Below are positions 6,559 through 7,300 of a stretch of DNA of 7,300 nucleotides, in pieces. The notes below the pieces were generated by a model. That model was given only the letters and a program-made list of their open reading frames with translations. It ran no database searches and had not been told where the DNA came from. The position numbers and the translations under genes were made by a program. Numbering within the stretch: the first letter of the stretch is position 1; every line of letters starts with the position of its first letter. Source of the DNA: an uncultured Pseudomonadota bacterium (lineage in GTDB: Bacteria; Myxococcota_A; Polyangia; HGW-17). Location: NCBI GenBank assembly GCA_938004375.1, contig CALKWH010000357.1, positions 1-7,300 of the forward strand. The letters run 5' to 3'.

Positions 6559-7300
6559 GCGTCCCGTCCCCCGTCGTCGGAAGCTCCGCCGGTGGCGTCC
6601 GGGTCCGGCAGGGAACGGCACAGCGCCCCCAGGTTGGCGTCCCCGACGCCGGTGGCCTCGCACCACGACCGCCATGCGGCCGCGTCGAGCTCCCCGGCGT
6701 CCAGATCGGAGAAGAGCTGGAAGGGACGCACCATGCCCCAGGGCGCCCGCAGGGAGACGGGCTCTCCGGGGACGCACACCGCCTCTACCCCGCGCGCGAC
6801 GAGCACGGCGGTGACCAGGGGGCCGAACAGGCTCCCCAGTTGGGCCAGGAGCTCCTCCCGGGACCAGCCGGGATCAAAGTACTCGTGGAGCGGTGCGGCC
6901 ACCAGCGACGGCTCGGCGGCCCAGCGCGGCAACTCGATGAGTCGCAACCCGTCCACCTCGGCGGCGTGTTCCCGGGCCGTGCGGACGTAGTTCGGCAGGT
7001 ACACCCGTTCCAGGGCCTCGTCCCAGGCCAGGGGCGTGAGCGTCCCCACGTCGGCGGTCGGGAAGGCGGCCGAGAGCAGCCGTCGCTCCAACTCCGGCAC
7101 GGGTCCGAGCCAGACCGACGCGGCTCCGGGGGCGTTTCTCGGCCCCGAGGACACGAAGGCGCGGACGTTCTGGAGGCGCTCGGAGAGGGGGGGGTGTGTG
7201 TCCCAGGCGTCCGGATCCTGCTCTCGAAGCTCATCCTCCATGGCCTGGCGTACGCGCTTCTGGATGAAGGGATTGTGGTAGGAGGAATGAAAACCGGCGG
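6555..7300 (-). CDS. C-terminal part of an M48-family metallopeptidase (5' end beyond window)
   Basis: The frame is open without a stop to the window edge, so the gene continues beyond 7300. An internal ATG at 7241 would start after conserved residues and is probably not the true start. The visible 247 residues begin [20 protein letters not shown] and then carry [11 protein letters not shown] (His at about residue 35). The last is the conserved segment that follows the catalytic domain in M48 (HtpX/Ste24-like) zinc peptidases. The catalytic HExxH and upstream membrane helices would lie outside the window. After it come about 200 residues typical of long M48 proteins ([14 protein letters not shown], then [13 protein letters not shown], then [18 protein letters not shown]). 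The substrate is unknown; relatives work at the inner membrane in protein quality control. Its TGA overlaps the mnmG ATG by four bases, so the two are co-translated. Confidence 0.8.
   Translation of the reverse strand, partial: AGFHSSYHNPFIQKRVRQAMEDELREQDPDAWDTHPPLSERLQNVRAFVSSGPRNAPGAASVWLGPVPELERRLLSAAFPTADVGTLTPLAWDEALERVYLPNYVRTAREHAAEVDGLRLIELPRWAAEPSLVAAPLHEYFDPGWSREELLAQLGSLFGPLVTAVLVARGVEAVCVPGEPVSLRAPWGMVRPFQLFSDLDAGELDAAAWRSWCEATGVGDANLGALCRSLPDPDATGGASDDGGRDA

Noticed and set aside
6559..6777. Upstream in-frame extension of mnmG
   Set aside because: The 73 extra codons are Arg-rich, lie within the M48 gene in another frame, and do not resemble the mnmG N-terminus.

Overview
The window is a 7.3 kb piece of GC-rich bacterial DNA, apparently the end of an assembled contig. 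The first 43 bases are Illumina library adapter, so real sequence starts at 44. The very high G+C at third codon positions, a BPI/TULIP-like protein behind an Ig-like domain, a Cys-rich small lipoprotein and an M48 peptidase with a long C-terminal extension together suggest Myxococcota or a related deltaproteobacterial lineage. That assignment is inference; the window contains no rRNA or other strong phylogenetic marker except mnmG.

Layout. (1) 44-1579 (+): the C-terminal 511 residues of a protein that looks like a bacterial tubular lipid-binding (BPI/LBP-like) protein; its start is lost at the contig edge. (2) 1580-1666: an AT-richer gap with a perfect TTGACA box, an A-tract, short inverted repeats and a strong ribosome binding site. 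(3) 1667-4116 (+): three tightly packed genes (gap of 6 bases, then a 4-base ATGA overlap) for proteins I do not recognise. One has an acidic/polyproline linker and two carry zinc ribbons. They are most likely one transcription unit and are the best candidate here for an undescribed system. (4) 4117-4296: a non-coding gap with a TTGACG box, a 20-bp-spaced direct repeat and an unexplained Shine-Dalgarno/ATG pair. (5) 4297-4659 (+): a small Cys-rich lipoprotein. (6) 4693-7300 (-): a convergent operon in which the 3' part of an M48 metallopeptidase gene overlaps, by ATGA, the complete tRNA-modification gene mnmG.

How they fit together: the + strand carries probable envelope proteins (TULIP-like and lipoprotein) on either side of a cytoplasmic-looking three-gene cassette. 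The - strand pair couples a housekeeping tRNA modification enzyme to an M48 protease. The usual mnmG partner rsmG is not next to it on the downstream side. Only mnmG is identified with near certainty; the three-gene cassette has no assigned function.
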